A stretch of 64,000 nucleotides of DNA from Amycolatopsis sp. 195334CR (GCF_017309385.1 NZ_JAFJMJ010000001.1:1488001-1552000), one strand, 5' to 3'. Shown: positions 1 through 8,597, numbered from the stretch's first letter. Program-made: numbers and translations. The notes: generated by a model from the sequence alone, not told the origin.

Positions 1-701
1 ACCCCGATCTCGCGGGGCGGCGCGGGCGCGAGGACCACGGTGATCTCCCCGCGGACGCCCTCGTCGGCCCAGTCCGCCAGCTCGCCGAGTGAACCGCGCT
101 TGACCTCTTCGTAGGTCTTGGTCAGCTCGCGGCACACGGCCGCCCGGCGGTCGGCACCGAGCACCTCGACCGCGTCGCGGAGCGTGCTCGCCAGCCGGTG
201 CGGTGATTCGAAGAAGACGGTGGTCCGTGGTTCAGTGGCCAGGCCACTCAGCCACTTGGCCTTTTCGCCACTTTTCCGCGGCGCGAAGCCCTCGAAGCAG
301 AACCGGTCGGAGGCCAGGCCGGACAGCGCCAGCGCGGTGGTCACCGCGGAGGGGCCGGGCAGGCAGGTGACCGGCAGATCCTCCTCGACGCAGGCCGCGA
401 CCAAGCGGTAGCCGGGGTCGGAGACGCTGGGCATGCCGGCGTCGGTGACCAGGAGCACGGTCTCGCCGTGGCGGATCGACTCCAGGAGCTTCGGCAGGCG
501 CGCGGTCTCGACGTCCTCGTAGAAGCTGACCACCCGGCCCCGCGGCGTGACCTCCAACGCGGCGGCGAGGCCGCGCAACCTCCGCGTGTCCTCGGCGGCG
601 ATCACTTCGGCCGTGGCCAGCGCCTCGACCAGCCGCCGGGACGCGTCACCCACATCCCCCAGCGGTGTCGCGGCGAGCACCAGCCGCCCGGTCTCGGACA
701 T
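1..701 (-). CDS. rsmI: 16S rRNA (cytidine-1402-2'-O)-methyltransferase RsmI, 3' end outside window
   Basis: The 233 visible residues read as the N-terminal and central part of RsmI, which 2'-O-methylates C1402 of 16S rRNA using SAM. The tetrapyrrole-methylase fold is recognisable from the GDVGD segment (residues 15-19), AEDTRR (36-41), TDAGMPSVSDPG and the LPGPSA loop. RsmI proteins are about 270-290 aa, so roughly 40-60 C-terminal residues lie beyond position 1. The ATG at 701 follows a TAGGCT hexamer by 7 nt with no Shine-Dalgarno sequence, suggesting a leaderless transcript. It is divergent from pmt, the same pairing as Rv1003/Rv1002c in mycobacteria. Confidence 0.95.
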   Translation of the reverse strand, partial: MSETGRLVLAATPLGDVGDASRRLVEALATAEVIAAEDTRRLRGLAAALEVTPRGRVVSFYEDVETARLPKLLESIRHGETVLLVTDAGMPSVSDPGYRLVAACVEEDLPVTCLPGPSAVTTALALSGLASDRFCFEGFAPRKSGEKAKWLSGLATEPRTTVFFESPHRLASTLRDAVEVLGADRRAAVCRELTKTYEEVKRGSLGELADWADEGVRGEITVVLAPAPPREIG

Positions 702-755
702 GGCGGCGAGCCTAACCGCCGTTGCCCGCACCCCACACAGCACGGCGCCCTGTCA

Positions 756-800
756 CGAATGTGGCTTTCGAGACGTCGCGCGTCCCGAAGGCCACATTCG
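756..800. repeat. Imperfect palindrome, diverged member of the GAATGTGGC family
   Basis: The arms GAATGTGGCTTTCGAGACG and CGTCCCGAAGGCCACATTC pair over 17 of 19 positions around a 5-nt loop. The outer GAATGTGGC/GCCACATTC core is shared with the palindromes at 4539 and 27713. It lies in the spacer between the divergent rsmI and pmt genes, so it cannot be an ordinary terminator for either. Confidence 0.75.
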
Positions 801-820
801 AGACACCCGGCGCGCACTCG

Positions 821-971
821 CAGCCACCACGCGGCACGGCACCCGGGGCGCCATCAGCCACCACACAGCACGCACCCGGGGCGCCATCAGCCACCACGCG
901 GCACCGCACCCGGGGCGCCATCAGCCACCACGCGGCACCGCACAGAGCGCCACCAGCCACCACACCTCGGG
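821..971. repeat. Minisatellite, about 4.4 copies of a 33-34 bp unit
   Basis: The unit begins CAGCCACCACGCGGCACCGC and ends CCCGGGGCGCCAT. Copies start near 821, 855, 888, 922 and 954 (the last partial). The array fills much of the 313-bp spacer between rsmI and pmt. An open frame runs through it into pmt, but pmt homology begins only after 1015, so I treat it as non-coding. Confidence 0.8.
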
Positions 972-1014
972 CGCTCGCGACGAGCTAACACCCCGGCGCC
1001 TAGGATCGGGACCC

Positions 1015-2592
1015 GTGACCGCACTCCTCACGCGCCCGTTCGGTGACGGCGCGTACCCGGATCCGGTCGACCAGCACGCCCCCCGCTCCGACCGCGAGGC
1101 GGTCCTCCTCGGCCGCCCCATGCCGACCGATCGGCTCCGCGGCTGGGTGGTCACGCTCGTCCTGGTGGTCATCGGCGGCTTCCTCCGCTTCCAGAACCTC
1201 GGCTCCCCGACCGACAAGGGCACCCCGGTCTTCGACGAGAAGCACTACGTGCCGCAGGCCTGGCAGATGCTGCGCAACGGCGGCTACGAGGACAACTACG
1301 GCTACGAGCTGATCGTCCACCCGCCCGTCGCCAAGCAGCTGATCGCGATCGGCGAGTGGCTCTTCGGCTACAACGGCTGGGGCTGGCGCTTCTCCGCCGC
1401 GCTGGCCGGGACCGTGCTCATCCTGCTGGTCATCCGCATCGCCCGGCGGCTGACCCGGTCCACCTTCCTCGGCGGCGTGGCCGGCGTGCTGGTCATCTGC
1501 GACGGCGTCCTCCACCTGCAGTCGCGCATGGGCATGCTCGACATCTTCAGCGCCCTCTTCGTGGTCGCCGCCTTCGGCTGCCTCCTGCTCGACCGCGACC
1601 AGGTGCGCGAGCGGATGGCACTGGCCGTCCGCGAGGGCTGGGCCGGCGAATCGCCGTTCGGCCCGCGACTCGGCTTCCGCTGGTGGCGGTTCACCGGCGG
1701 CGTGATGATCGGGCTCTCGCTCGGCGTCAAGTGGTCCGGCCTCTACTACATCATCGCGTTCGGCCTGCTCTGCGTCGCCTTCGACGTGGCGGCGCGGCGC
1801 GCCGCCGGCGTGACCCGGCCCTGGGTGGGCACGCTGCGGCGCGACGTCGCCCCCGCGCTGTGGGGCCTGGTCGCCATCCCGGTGCTGGTCTACCTCGGCA
1901 CCTGGGCGTTCTGGTTCGCCAGCGAGACCGGCACCGACCGCCACCTGGTCGAACTGGACAACATCCAGCCGTGGTGGGTCTTCGGCTGGGTGCCCGACGC
2001 GCTGGCCTCGCTCGTGCACTACTCGCTCCACGTGCTCGACTTCCACTCCAGCCTGAAGACCCCGGAGAACGACCCGCACCCGTGGGAGTCGAAGCCCTGG
2101 ACCTGGCCGATGGGCCTGCGCCCGATGCTCTACTCCTACGAATCCGGCGCCGCGGCGGCCGGCTGCGGGGAAGCCGAGTGCGTGCGCGCCACCATGCTGA
2201 TCGGCACCCCGGCGATGTGGTGGCTGGCGCTGCCGGTGCTCGGCTGGGGCCTGTGGCGCTCGATCTTCCGCGCCGACTGGCGCTACGCCGCCGTGGTGGT
2301 CACCTACCTGGCCGGGCTGCTCCCCTGGTTCGTCAACCTCGACCGCCAGATGTACTTCTTCTACGCCACGCCGATGGCCCCGTTCCTGGCGCTCGGCCTG
2401 ACCCTGGTGCTCGGGCAGATCCTCGGCAGGGTCCAGCAGGGCTTCGAGCGAAGAGGCACCGGTCTGCTCGTGGTGTCGCTGTACGTCGGCATGGTGGTGG
2501 CGAACTTCGCCTGGCTGTGGCCGATCCTGAACGGCGACTCGATCACCAACGAGCACTGGCAGGCCGAGCTGTGGCTGCCGTCCTGGCGCTGA
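1015..2592 (+). CDS. pmt: Dolichyl-phosphate-mannose--protein O-mannosyltransferase (GT39)
   Basis: This is a 525-aa polytopic membrane enzyme that transfers mannose from polyprenyl-phosphate-mannose to Ser/Thr of secreted proteins on the outer membrane face. The first extracytoplasmic loop has the acidic pair of the PMT family (FDEKHY, residues about 74-75), and many hydrophobic helices follow. The size matches mycobacterial Pmt (about 500 aa). The open frame extends upstream to 547 through a repeat array, but the GTG at 1015 begins the family-like N-terminus and follows TAGGAT by 8 nt, fitting a leaderless start. It is divergent from rsmI, as in mycobacteria. Confidence 0.93.
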   Translation: MTALLTRPFGDGAYPDPVDQHAPRSDREAVLLGRPMPTDRLRGWVVTLVLVVIGGFLRFQNLGSPTDKGTPVFDEKHYVPQAWQMLRNGGYEDNYGYELIVHPPVAKQLIAIGEWLFGYNGWGWRFSAALAGTVLILLVIRIARRLTRSTFLGGVAGVLVICDGVLHLQSRMGMLDIFSALFVVAAFGCLLLDRDQVRERMALAVREGWAGESPFGPRLGFRWWRFTGGVMIGLSLGVKWSGLYYIIAFGLLCVAFDVAARRAAGVTRPWVGTLRRDVAPALWGLVAIPVLVYLGTWAFWFASETGTDRHLVELDNIQPWWVFGWVPDALASLVHYSLHVLDFHSSLKTPENDPHPWESKPWTWPMGLRPMLYSYESGAAAAGCGEAECVRATMLIGTPAMWWLALPVLGWGLWRSIFRADWRYAAVVVTYLAGLLPWFVNLDRQMYFFYATPMAPFLALGLTLVLGQILGRVQQGFERRGTGLLVVSLYVGMVVANFAWLWPILNGDSITNEHWQAELWLPSWR

Positions 2593-2596
2593 CCCC

Positions 2597-3415
2597 CTAC
2601 TTGAAGGCGTCGGCGTGCTCGGCCGCCCACCGCGCGAACGTCCGCGCCGGGCGCCCGGTGACCCGCTCGACGGTGTCCACCACGGTGTAACCCTCGACCG
2701 GCGGGTCGGCGTACCAGCCGATCACGTGGTCGACGGCTTCCGGTGACGCGCCCATGTCCCGCAGGCGCGCCCTGGCCTGGGCCTCGGTCAGCTCGATGAA
2801 CCGGATCTCCCGGCCGACGGCCTGGCTGAGCTGCTCGATCTTGTCGGACACGGTCAGCACCTCCGGTCCGCTGAGCACGTACTCGCGGCCTTCGTGACCG
2901 GTACCGAGGAGAGTCTCCACCGCGACGGCGGCGATGTCGGCCTCGTGCACCATCGCACTGCGCAACCCGGCGAACGGATCCCTGGCCACGCCTTCGGCGC
3001 GGATCGATTCCGCCCACAGCAGCGTGTTCGACATGAACTCGACCGGCTGCAACGTGGTCCACGACAGCCCGCTGGCCGCGATATCCGCTTCGAACGGGCC
3101 GGGCTGCCCGCTCCACAGCATGGTCACGTGCCGGACGCCGGCCGCGAGCGCGAGCTTGGCGATCTGCGGTCCGGTGGTCAGCGCGGCGCCGTCGGCACCG
3201 TCGAAGGTGATCAGGTAGGCGGCGGTCACGCCGTCGAAGGCCGGTTCGAGCGTCTCGGGCGCGGCCAGGTCACCGGCCACCACCTCGACCCCGGCCGGCA
3301 GCTTCGCGGCCGCCGGGTTCCTGGTCAGCGCCCGCACCGGCGCACCGAGGTCGAGCAGCTGGCGGAGCACGTGGCCACCCACGTTGCCGGTCGCGCCGGT
3401 CACCAGAATCGTCAT
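2597..3415 (-). CDS. NmrA-like NAD(P)-binding reductase
   Basis: The 272-aa protein opens with MTILVTGATGNVGG, an N-terminal GxxGxxG Rossmann motif (residues 7-14), and has the compact architecture of the NmrA/HSCARG or NAD(P)H:quinone oxidoreductase (QorB-like) group of atypical short-chain reductases. The YxxxK catalytic pair of classical SDRs is not evident. AGAAGGGA ahead of the ATG at 3415 acts as ribosome binding site, so the longer open frame to 3646 is not used. It is convergent with pmt (4-nt gap) and divergent from the chitinase. The substrate cannot be told from sequence. Confidence 0.85.
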   Translation of the reverse strand: MTILVTGATGNVGGHVLRQLLDLGAPVRALTRNPAAAKLPAGVEVVAGDLAAPETLEPAFDGVTAAYLITFDGADGAALTTGPQIAKLALAAGVRHVTMLWSGQPGPFEADIAASGLSWTTLQPVEFMSNTLLWAESIRAEGVARDPFAGLRSAMVHEADIAAVAVETLLGTGHEGREYVLSGPEVLTVSDKIEQLSQAVGREIRFIELTEAQARARLRDMGASPEAVDHVIGWYADPPVEGYTVVDTVERVTGRPARTFARWAAEHADAFK

Positions 3416-3492
3416 CGGGAATCCCTTCTCCGTGGTGTTGGGCGCGAAGTTATTTGCTCCAGTCGGCTCGAGGTCAAGTTGCGATCTTCCGT

Positions 3493-3529
3493 AATGGACC
3501 AGACCATAGGTGCATTGGTTTAGACCACA
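3493..3529 (+). promoter_or_regulatory. Two dre-like DasR operators upstream of chitinase
   Basis: Two 16-bp sites, AATGGACCAGACCATA (3493-3508) and ATTGGTTTAGACCACA (3514-3529), resemble the DasR-responsive element ACTGGTCTAGACCAGT at 11 and 12 of 16 positions by eye. They are spaced 21 bp start to start, two helical turns, and end 19 nt before the chitinase ATG. Paired TGGnCnAGACC repeats are the known signature of streptomycete chitinase promoters, where the GntR-type regulator DasR binds. Confidence 0.8.
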
Positions 3530-3548
3530 AGTCGCCGAAGGAGCCGAC

Positions 3549-4526
3549 ATGTTCCCCCGGAAGTCCCCACTCGCCGTCCTGGTCGGGGTGGTGTTGCTGC
3601 TGCTCGCCGGGCTGCCCGCCACCGCGGGCGCGGCGGTGCCGAACAAGCACCTGACCGGTTACTGGCAGAACTTCGTCAACGGGGCGAAGGCGCAGAAGCT
3701 CGCCGACGTCCCGGCCGCCTACGACGTGATCGTGCTGGCGTTCGCCAACTCCGACCCGGCCAGACCGGGTGCGGTGACCTTCGGCGTGGACCCGGGCCTG
3801 GCCAGTGCGGTCGGCGGGTACACCGACGCCGACCTGAAGGCCGACATCGCCGCGAAGAAGGCGGCGGGCAAGTCGATCGTGTTGTCCATCGGCGGGGAGA
3901 AGGGCAACGTCGACCTCAGCTCCCCGTCGAAGGTGACCGCCTTCGTCGACACCTTCGCCGGGATCGCGCAGTCGTTCGGCATCCAGGGCCTCGACGTGGA
4001 CCTGGAGCACGGGCTGAACGTGGCGAACACGGCGAGCGCGATCAAGCAGCTGCGCTCCCGCCTCGGTGACGGGTTCCTGCTGACCATGGCGCCGCAGACG
4101 ATCGACGTGCAGCCCGGCGGGCGGTACCTGCAGCTGATCGAGCAGACCAAGGACCTGATCACCGTGGTGCACACGCAGTACTACAACTCGGGCAGCATGC
4201 TCGGCTGCAACGACCAGGTGGTGCACCAGGGCAGCGTCGACTTCATCACCGCGCAGGCGTGCTTCCTGCTGCGCACGCTGCGGCCGGACCAGGTGTCGCT
4301 GGGCCTGCCCGCCTCACCGTCGGCGGCGGGCAGCGGGTACGTGAACCCGACCGTGGTGAACAACGCGCTGAGCTGCCTGGCCAAGCGCACCAACTGCGGT
4401 GGTTACGTGCCGGCGACGGCGTTCCCGGGGATCGGCGGCGTGATGACCTGGTCCACCAACTGGGACGCCACCAGCGGCGGCGCCTTCTCGACCCCGGTGC
4501 GCGCGCACCTGAACTCGCTGCGCTGA
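3549..4526 (+). CDS. Secreted GH18 chitinase
   Basis: This 325-aa protein has a Sec signal peptide (MFPRKS, a long hydrophobic stretch, then TAGAA, cleavage near residue 29) and a single GH18 TIM-barrel domain with no carbohydrate-binding module. The catalytic motif GLDVDLEH (about 147-154) matches the DxxDxDxE pattern, its Glu being the acid/base, and LTMAPQ is also typical. It should hydrolyse chitin outside the cell. AAGGAG sits 5 nt before the ATG. The paired dre-like sites upstream suggest repression by DasR and release by glucosamine-phosphate or chitin-derived signals, in common with the hexosaminidase gene at 8598. Confidence 0.92.
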   Translation: MFPRKSPLAVLVGVVLLLLAGLPATAGAAVPNKHLTGYWQNFVNGAKAQKLADVPAAYDVIVLAFANSDPARPGAVTFGVDPGLASAVGGYTDADLKADIAAKKAAGKSIVLSIGGEKGNVDLSSPSKVTAFVDTFAGIAQSFGIQGLDVDLEHGLNVANTASAIKQLRSRLGDGFLLTMAPQTIDVQPGGRYLQLIEQTKDLITVVHTQYYNSGSMLGCNDQVVHQGSVDFITAQACFLLRTLRPDQVSLGLPASPSAAGSGYVNPTVVNNALSCLAKRTNCGGYVPATAFPGIGGVMTWSTNWDATSGGAFSTPVRAHLNSLR

Positions 4527-4538
4527 CCGCACCCCAAC

Positions 4539-4591
4539 GCAGTGAATGTGGCTTTCACAGCGTCTGACGCTGTGAAAGCCACATTCACTGC
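4539..4591. repeat. Perfect 53-nt palindrome (25-3-25) between convergent genes
   Basis: Arms of 25 nt beginning GCAGTGAATGTGGCTTTCAC pair perfectly around a CTG loop. The element sits 12 nt after the chitinase stop and 6 nt from the stop of the convergent kinase gene, where it could act as a bidirectional terminator. No clear U-tract follows. The same outer 20 nt recur at 27713 and, diverged, at 756. Confidence 0.9.
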
Positions 4592-4597
4592 ACGAGA

Positions 4598-6352
4598 TCA
4601 GCGGGCTCGCGGGACCACTCGGGTGACCGGGCCGTCCGGCGACTTGCCCGCCCGCGAAAGCCAGCCTTCGACTTCCTTCCGGACCGAGGCCAGCGTCGGC
4701 CGGCGACGCGGTTCCGGGTCCAGCGAAGCGATCAGCAACCGCGAGTGCACGCTCCGCTGCGGCAGCTTGTTCGCCGGTTCCGCGCGGGCCGCGGCCATCA
4801 GCGCCGCCATCGGCGTCTCCCGGGTGCCGCGCGGCGGCTGGCCCGACAACGCGTAGCTGACCGTCGCGGCCAGCTGCCAGGCGTCCGACGCCGGGGAGGC
4901 GGGCTGCCCGGCGGCCGTCTCCGGCGCGGTGAAGTCCGGCGTCCCGATCATCATGCCGGTGGCCGTGAGCTGCGAGTCACCCTTGCTCCGCGCGATGCCG
5001 AAGTCGATCAGGTGCGCGATGCCGCCCGGGTCGAGGATCACGTTCGACGGCTTCACGTCCCGGTGCAGCACACCCTTCTCGTGCGCCGCCGACAGCGCAC
5101 CGGCCATGGTCGCCCACAGCCGTCCCGCGGCCACGTCGTCCAGCGGGCCGCCGGTGTCCACGGCGGCACCCAGCGGCTGCCCCTCCAGGTACTCCATCAC
5201 CAGTGCGAGCCCGTCCGGCTCCTCGACCAGGTCGTAGACCTTCACGCAGTTCGGGTGGTTCACCACGGCCAGCGCCCGCGCCTCGCGCTGCATGCGCTCC
5301 ACCGTGTCGCGGTCCGGCGCGTGCGCGATCTTCAGCGCGATCGTGCGGCCGAGCTGGTTGTCGACGGCCTCCCACACGGTGCCGAAGCCACCGTGCCCCA
5401 GCCGCCGGACCCGGCGGTACCGGCCGCTGCTCGCGGAACTGCTCGACCCGGGCGGGACCGGCATCGGGCCCGGCGTGTTGGCCAGGCCGGGGCTCGGACT
5501 CTCCGCGGAGACCGGCTCGGGCGCCTGCGCGAGCGCGGTCTTCGGGTACTCCTTCGGCGGTTGCGGCGGGGGCAGCTGCCGCTGCTGCGAAGCGCCCGGC
5601 GGCACGTACGGCGGCGGCTGCTGCCGCGGCGGCTCCACCGGCCGCCGCTCCGGGGGCCGTTCCGAGCGCTGCAGCGTCGACCAGGCAGGCGGCCCGACCA
5701 GCGCCACCGGGATGATGCCCAGCACGATCACCGGCAGGAAGCCCAGCCACAGGTGCACCGCGGTGTTCGCGGAGACCCCGATGCTGAAGAAGAACATCAG
5801 CACGAACGGGATCCAGAAGAACCGGGCAGGCCACTTCGGACCGCGGCGCAGCGCGGTGCGGGCCAGCAGCATGGTGAAGAGCAGGGTGAGCGCGGGAAGG
5901 CCGATCAGCGCGCCGAGGTAGTAGCCGTAGGCGAGCCCGCCCGCCGGGTAGAACAGCGCCTCGTAGACGTTCTGCCCACCGCCGAGGTAGTCGGCCTGCT
6001 TGCCGATGAAGTCGCACCGCGAGATGTCCAGCTCCGTGGCCAGGCTCGCGGACAGGCCGACGTTCTCGCCACCGCGAAAGGCGCTGTAGTTGCTCGACAC
6101 CCCGATGAACAACAGCCACGGCATGATCAGCGTGAAGAAGCCCGCGACCAGGCCGATCACGGCCATCATCGTCGGGTCGTACCGGTTCCCGGTGAACTTC
6201 CGGATCAGCGCCACGATCACCGCGCCCGCCACCGGGAACAACGCGATCAGCGCGCCCGCCATGCTGGTCGCCCACACCGCGCCACCCGGGCAGAAACCAG
6301 GCCCGAACACCTCGTATGCGAACGACAGCAACGAGCTCGCGAATGAATCCAC
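4598..6352 (-). CDS. Membrane Ser/Thr protein kinase with N-terminal membrane domain
   Basis: The 584-aa protein carries a polytopic N-terminal region (about residues 1-225, some five or six hydrophobic helices), a Pro/Gln-rich linker (about 230-305) and a C-terminal Hanks-type kinase. Kinase motifs are all present: GHGGFGTVW glycine loop, ALKIA lysine, HRDVKPSN catalytic loop (about 429) and the magnesium-binding DFG of LIDFGIA. Most actinobacterial STPKs (PknB type) place the kinase first and a single TM helix plus sensor after it, so this layout is inverted. The GTG at 6352 starts MDSFASS. Substrate and signal are unknown. Confidence 0.88.
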   Translation of the reverse strand: MDSFASSLLSFAYEVFGPGFCPGGAVWATSMAGALIALFPVAGAVIVALIRKFTGNRYDPTMMAVIGLVAGFFTLIMPWLLFIGVSSNYSAFRGGENVGLSASLATELDISRCDFIGKQADYLGGGQNVYEALFYPAGGLAYGYYLGALIGLPALTLLFTMLLARTALRRGPKWPARFFWIPFVLMFFFSIGVSANTAVHLWLGFLPVIVLGIIPVALVGPPAWSTLQRSERPPERRPVEPPRQQPPPYVPPGASQQRQLPPPQPPKEYPKTALAQAPEPVSAESPSPGLANTPGPMPVPPGSSSSASSGRYRRVRRLGHGGFGTVWEAVDNQLGRTIALKIAHAPDRDTVERMQREARALAVVNHPNCVKVYDLVEEPDGLALVMEYLEGQPLGAAVDTGGPLDDVAAGRLWATMAGALSAAHEKGVLHRDVKPSNVILDPGGIAHLIDFGIARSKGDSQLTATGMMIGTPDFTAPETAAGQPASPASDAWQLAATVSYALSGQPPRGTRETPMAALMAAARAEPANKLPQRSVHSRLLIASLDPEPRRRPTLASVRKEVEGWLSRAGKSPDGPVTRVVPRAR

Positions 6353-6378
6353 TCCCCGCTCCTTGTCGTTGCCGTGCT

Positions 6379-6400
6379 ACCCGACTCCAGTATGTCGGGT
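6379..6400. promoter_or_regulatory. Inverted repeat upstream of the kinase gene
   Basis: ACCCGAC and GTCGGGT are separated by 8 nt, in the spacer between the divergent kinase and acyl-CoA synthetase genes, 27 nt before the kinase start. It could be an operator or a short 5' hairpin; nothing identifies a binder. Confidence 0.35.
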
Positions 6401-6590
6401 CTGTCGTTGGACGCGGTCGTGGCCCGCCAGGTTCATCACGGCCCGGACTCATCCGCTTCCACCGCGCCACCGGTGAACCGGCCACGATACCCGCGGCGTA
6501 CCGCGTTTCCCCTGGTGGCGCGCGTTCGTTTCGCTCGCGTTCGCCAACCGGTACAAGATGGGCGTGCCGGTCGACGACGAGGAGGTCACC

Positions 6591-8465
6591 ATGGCCCTGT
6601 ACGCCGAAACCTATCAGCGGAGCATGAGCGACCCCGAGGGTTTCTGGCTGGCCGCCGCCGAGGGGATCGACTGGACCCGGAAGCCCTCGCGGGCGCTGGA
6701 CGACTCGGCCGCACCGCTCTACCGCTGGTTCCCGGACGGTGAGCTGAACACCTCCTACAACGCGCTCGACCGGCACCTGGCCGAGCGCGGTGAGCAGACC
6801 GCGCTCATCCACGACTCCGCCGTCACCGGCACGATCAGCCGCTACACCTACCGCGAACTGCACGCGGCCGTCGCCCGGTTCGCCGGCGCGCTGCGTTCAC
6901 TCGGCGTCGCCCAGGGTGATCGCGTGATCATCTACATGCCGATGGTGCCCGAGGCGGTGATCGCCATGCTGGCGTGCGCGCGGCTCGGCGCGGTGCACTC
7001 GGTGGTCTTCGGCGGCTTCGCCCCGAAGGAGCTGGCGGCCCGTGTCGAGGACGCCAAGCCCAAGGTCATCGTGGCCGCCTCCTGCGGCATCGAGCCGACG
7101 CGGGTGGTCGAGTACAAGCCGATCATCGAGGACGCGCTGCGCGGGACCGAGCACCAGCCGGACAGCGTCGTGGTGCTCCAGCGCGACGCCGCCCCCGCCG
7201 AACTCGGTGAGCGCGACGTCGACTGGCACGAGCTGGTGGAGGGCGCGGAACCGGTGGACGCGGTGCCGGTCGCCGCGACCGATCCGCTGTACGTCCTCTA
7301 CACCTCGGGCACCACCGGCAAGCCGAAGGGCGTGGTGCGCGACACCGGCGGGCACGCGGTCGCGCTGGCCTGGTCGATGAGCGCGATCTACGACATCCAC
7401 CCCGGCGACGTCTGGTGGACCGCCTCCGACGTCGGCTGGGTGGTCGGGCACTCCTACATCGTCTACGCGCCGCTGCTGATCGGCGCCACGACCGTGCTCT
7501 ACGAAGGGAAACCGGTGGGCACGCCGGACGCGGGCGCGTTCTGGCGGGTGCTCGCCCAGCACGGGGTCAAGGCGTTGTTCACCGCACCGACCGCGTTGCG
7601 CGCGATCAAGAAGGTCGACCCGGACGCGAAGGAACTGGCCGAGTACGACCTCTCGAAGTTCGACACGCTGTTCCTGGCGGGCGAACGCCTCGATCCCGAG
7701 ACCTACCACTGGGCGAAAGAAAAGCTCGGCACCCCGGTGATCGACCACTGGTGGCAGACCGAGACCGGCTGGCCGATTTCGGCAAACCCGCGCGGCATCG
7801 AGCCGATGCCGGTGAAACCGGGTTCGTCGACCGTGCCGGTGCCCGGGTACGACGTGCGCGTCCTGGACCAGGAGGGCAACGACCTGCCGGCCGGGCAAGA
7901 AGGCGCCATCGCCATCAAACTCCCGTTGCCGCCGGGCACTTTGCCGACGCTCTGGGGTGACGACGACCGGTACGTCGAGGCCTACCTCTCGCGGTACGAA
8001 GGCCATTACCTCACCGGCGATTCCGGTTTCCTCGACGAGGACGGCTACCTCTTCGTCATGGGCCGCACCGACGACGTGATCAACGTGGCCGGGCACCGGT
8101 TGTCCACCGGCTCGATGGAGGCCGTGCTGGCCGCGCACCCGGCGGTCGCCGAATGCGCGGTGATCGGCGTGCGCGACGCGCTGAAAGGCCAGCTGCCCAG
8201 GGGTTTTGTCGTGCTCAAGTCCGGTGTGGACATCGAACCCGAGCAACTGCGCGAGGAACTGGTCGCCGCGGTGCGCCGCGATATCGGCCCGGTGGCGGCA
8301 TTCCGCGACGTGTCCGTGGTGGACGCGCTGCCGAAAACCCGGTCCGGCAAGATTCTCCGCAAGACCATGCGGGGGATCGCGGACGGCCGCGACGAGCCGG
8401 TCCCCTCGACCATCGAGGACCCGGCGGTCCTTGACGCGCTGCGGTCCGTCCTGCGCAGCGAGTGA
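6591..8465 (+). CDS. prpE: Propionyl-CoA synthetase (propionate--CoA ligase)
   Basis: This 624-aa ANL-superfamily enzyme activates propionate (or acetate) to the acyl-CoA via acyl-adenylate. Motifs include YTSGTTGKPKG (about 236-246), the A5-like WWQTETGWP, the GYLFVMGRTDDVINVAGHRL hinge and PKTRSGKILRK near the C-terminus, whose Gly-Lys is the residue acetylated by Pat-type enzymes. The segment KGVVRDTGGHAVAL fits the PrpE branch rather than classic Acs. The ATG at 6591 is chosen over an in-frame ATG at 6558 because AGGAGG lies 5 nt before it. It stands alone, not in a methylcitrate operon. Confidence 0.88.
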   Translation: MALYAETYQRSMSDPEGFWLAAAEGIDWTRKPSRALDDSAAPLYRWFPDGELNTSYNALDRHLAERGEQTALIHDSAVTGTISRYTYRELHAAVARFAGALRSLGVAQGDRVIIYMPMVPEAVIAMLACARLGAVHSVVFGGFAPKELAARVEDAKPKVIVAASCGIEPTRVVEYKPIIEDALRGTEHQPDSVVVLQRDAAPAELGERDVDWHELVEGAEPVDAVPVAATDPLYVLYTSGTTGKPKGVVRDTGGHAVALAWSMSAIYDIHPGDVWWTASDVGWVVGHSYIVYAPLLIGATTVLYEGKPVGTPDAGAFWRVLAQHGVKALFTAPTALRAIKKVDPDAKELAEYDLSKFDTLFLAGERLDPETYHWAKEKLGTPVIDHWWQTETGWPISANPRGIEPMPVKPGSSTVPVPGYDVRVLDQEGNDLPAGQEGAIAIKLPLPPGTLPTLWGDDDRYVEAYLSRYEGHYLTGDSGFLDEDGYLFVMGRTDDVINVAGHRLSTGSMEAVLAAHPAVAECAVIGVRDALKGQLPRGFVVLKSGVDIEPEQLREELVAAVRRDIGPVAAFRDVSVVDALPKTRSGKILRKTMRGIADGRDEPVPSTIEDPAVLDALRSVLRSE

Positions 8466-8546
8466 TCATCCGGTTACGCATTCTCCTTTTCGGCGGGCGC
8501 GGCGAAATTCGTTGACCCCACCAACGGCCGTTGTGCTGGCCGAATT

Positions 8547-8562
8547 ATTGGTCTATACCTTT
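8547..8562 (+). promoter_or_regulatory. dre-like DasR operator upstream of hexosaminidase
   Basis: ATTGGTCTATACCTTT matches the dre consensus at 12 of 16 positions by eye, with the core TGGTCTAnACC intact. It ends 35 nt before the hexosaminidase GTG, a position where repressor binding would block transcription. Confidence 0.7.
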
Positions 8563-8597
8563 ACTCACTCTGAATCTCCCCTTGCCGGAGGTGCTCC

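Noticed and set aside
1000..2556. Long minus-strand reading frame opposite pmt
   Set aside because: Composition (Ala/Arg/Gly/His-rich, no domain) is the usual antisense shadow of a GC-rich gene; pmt on the plus strand has clear family motifs.
4745..6346. Plus-strand open frame opposite the Ser/Thr kinase
   Set aside because: Arg/Gly/His-rich with no motif; the kinase explains the frame bias.
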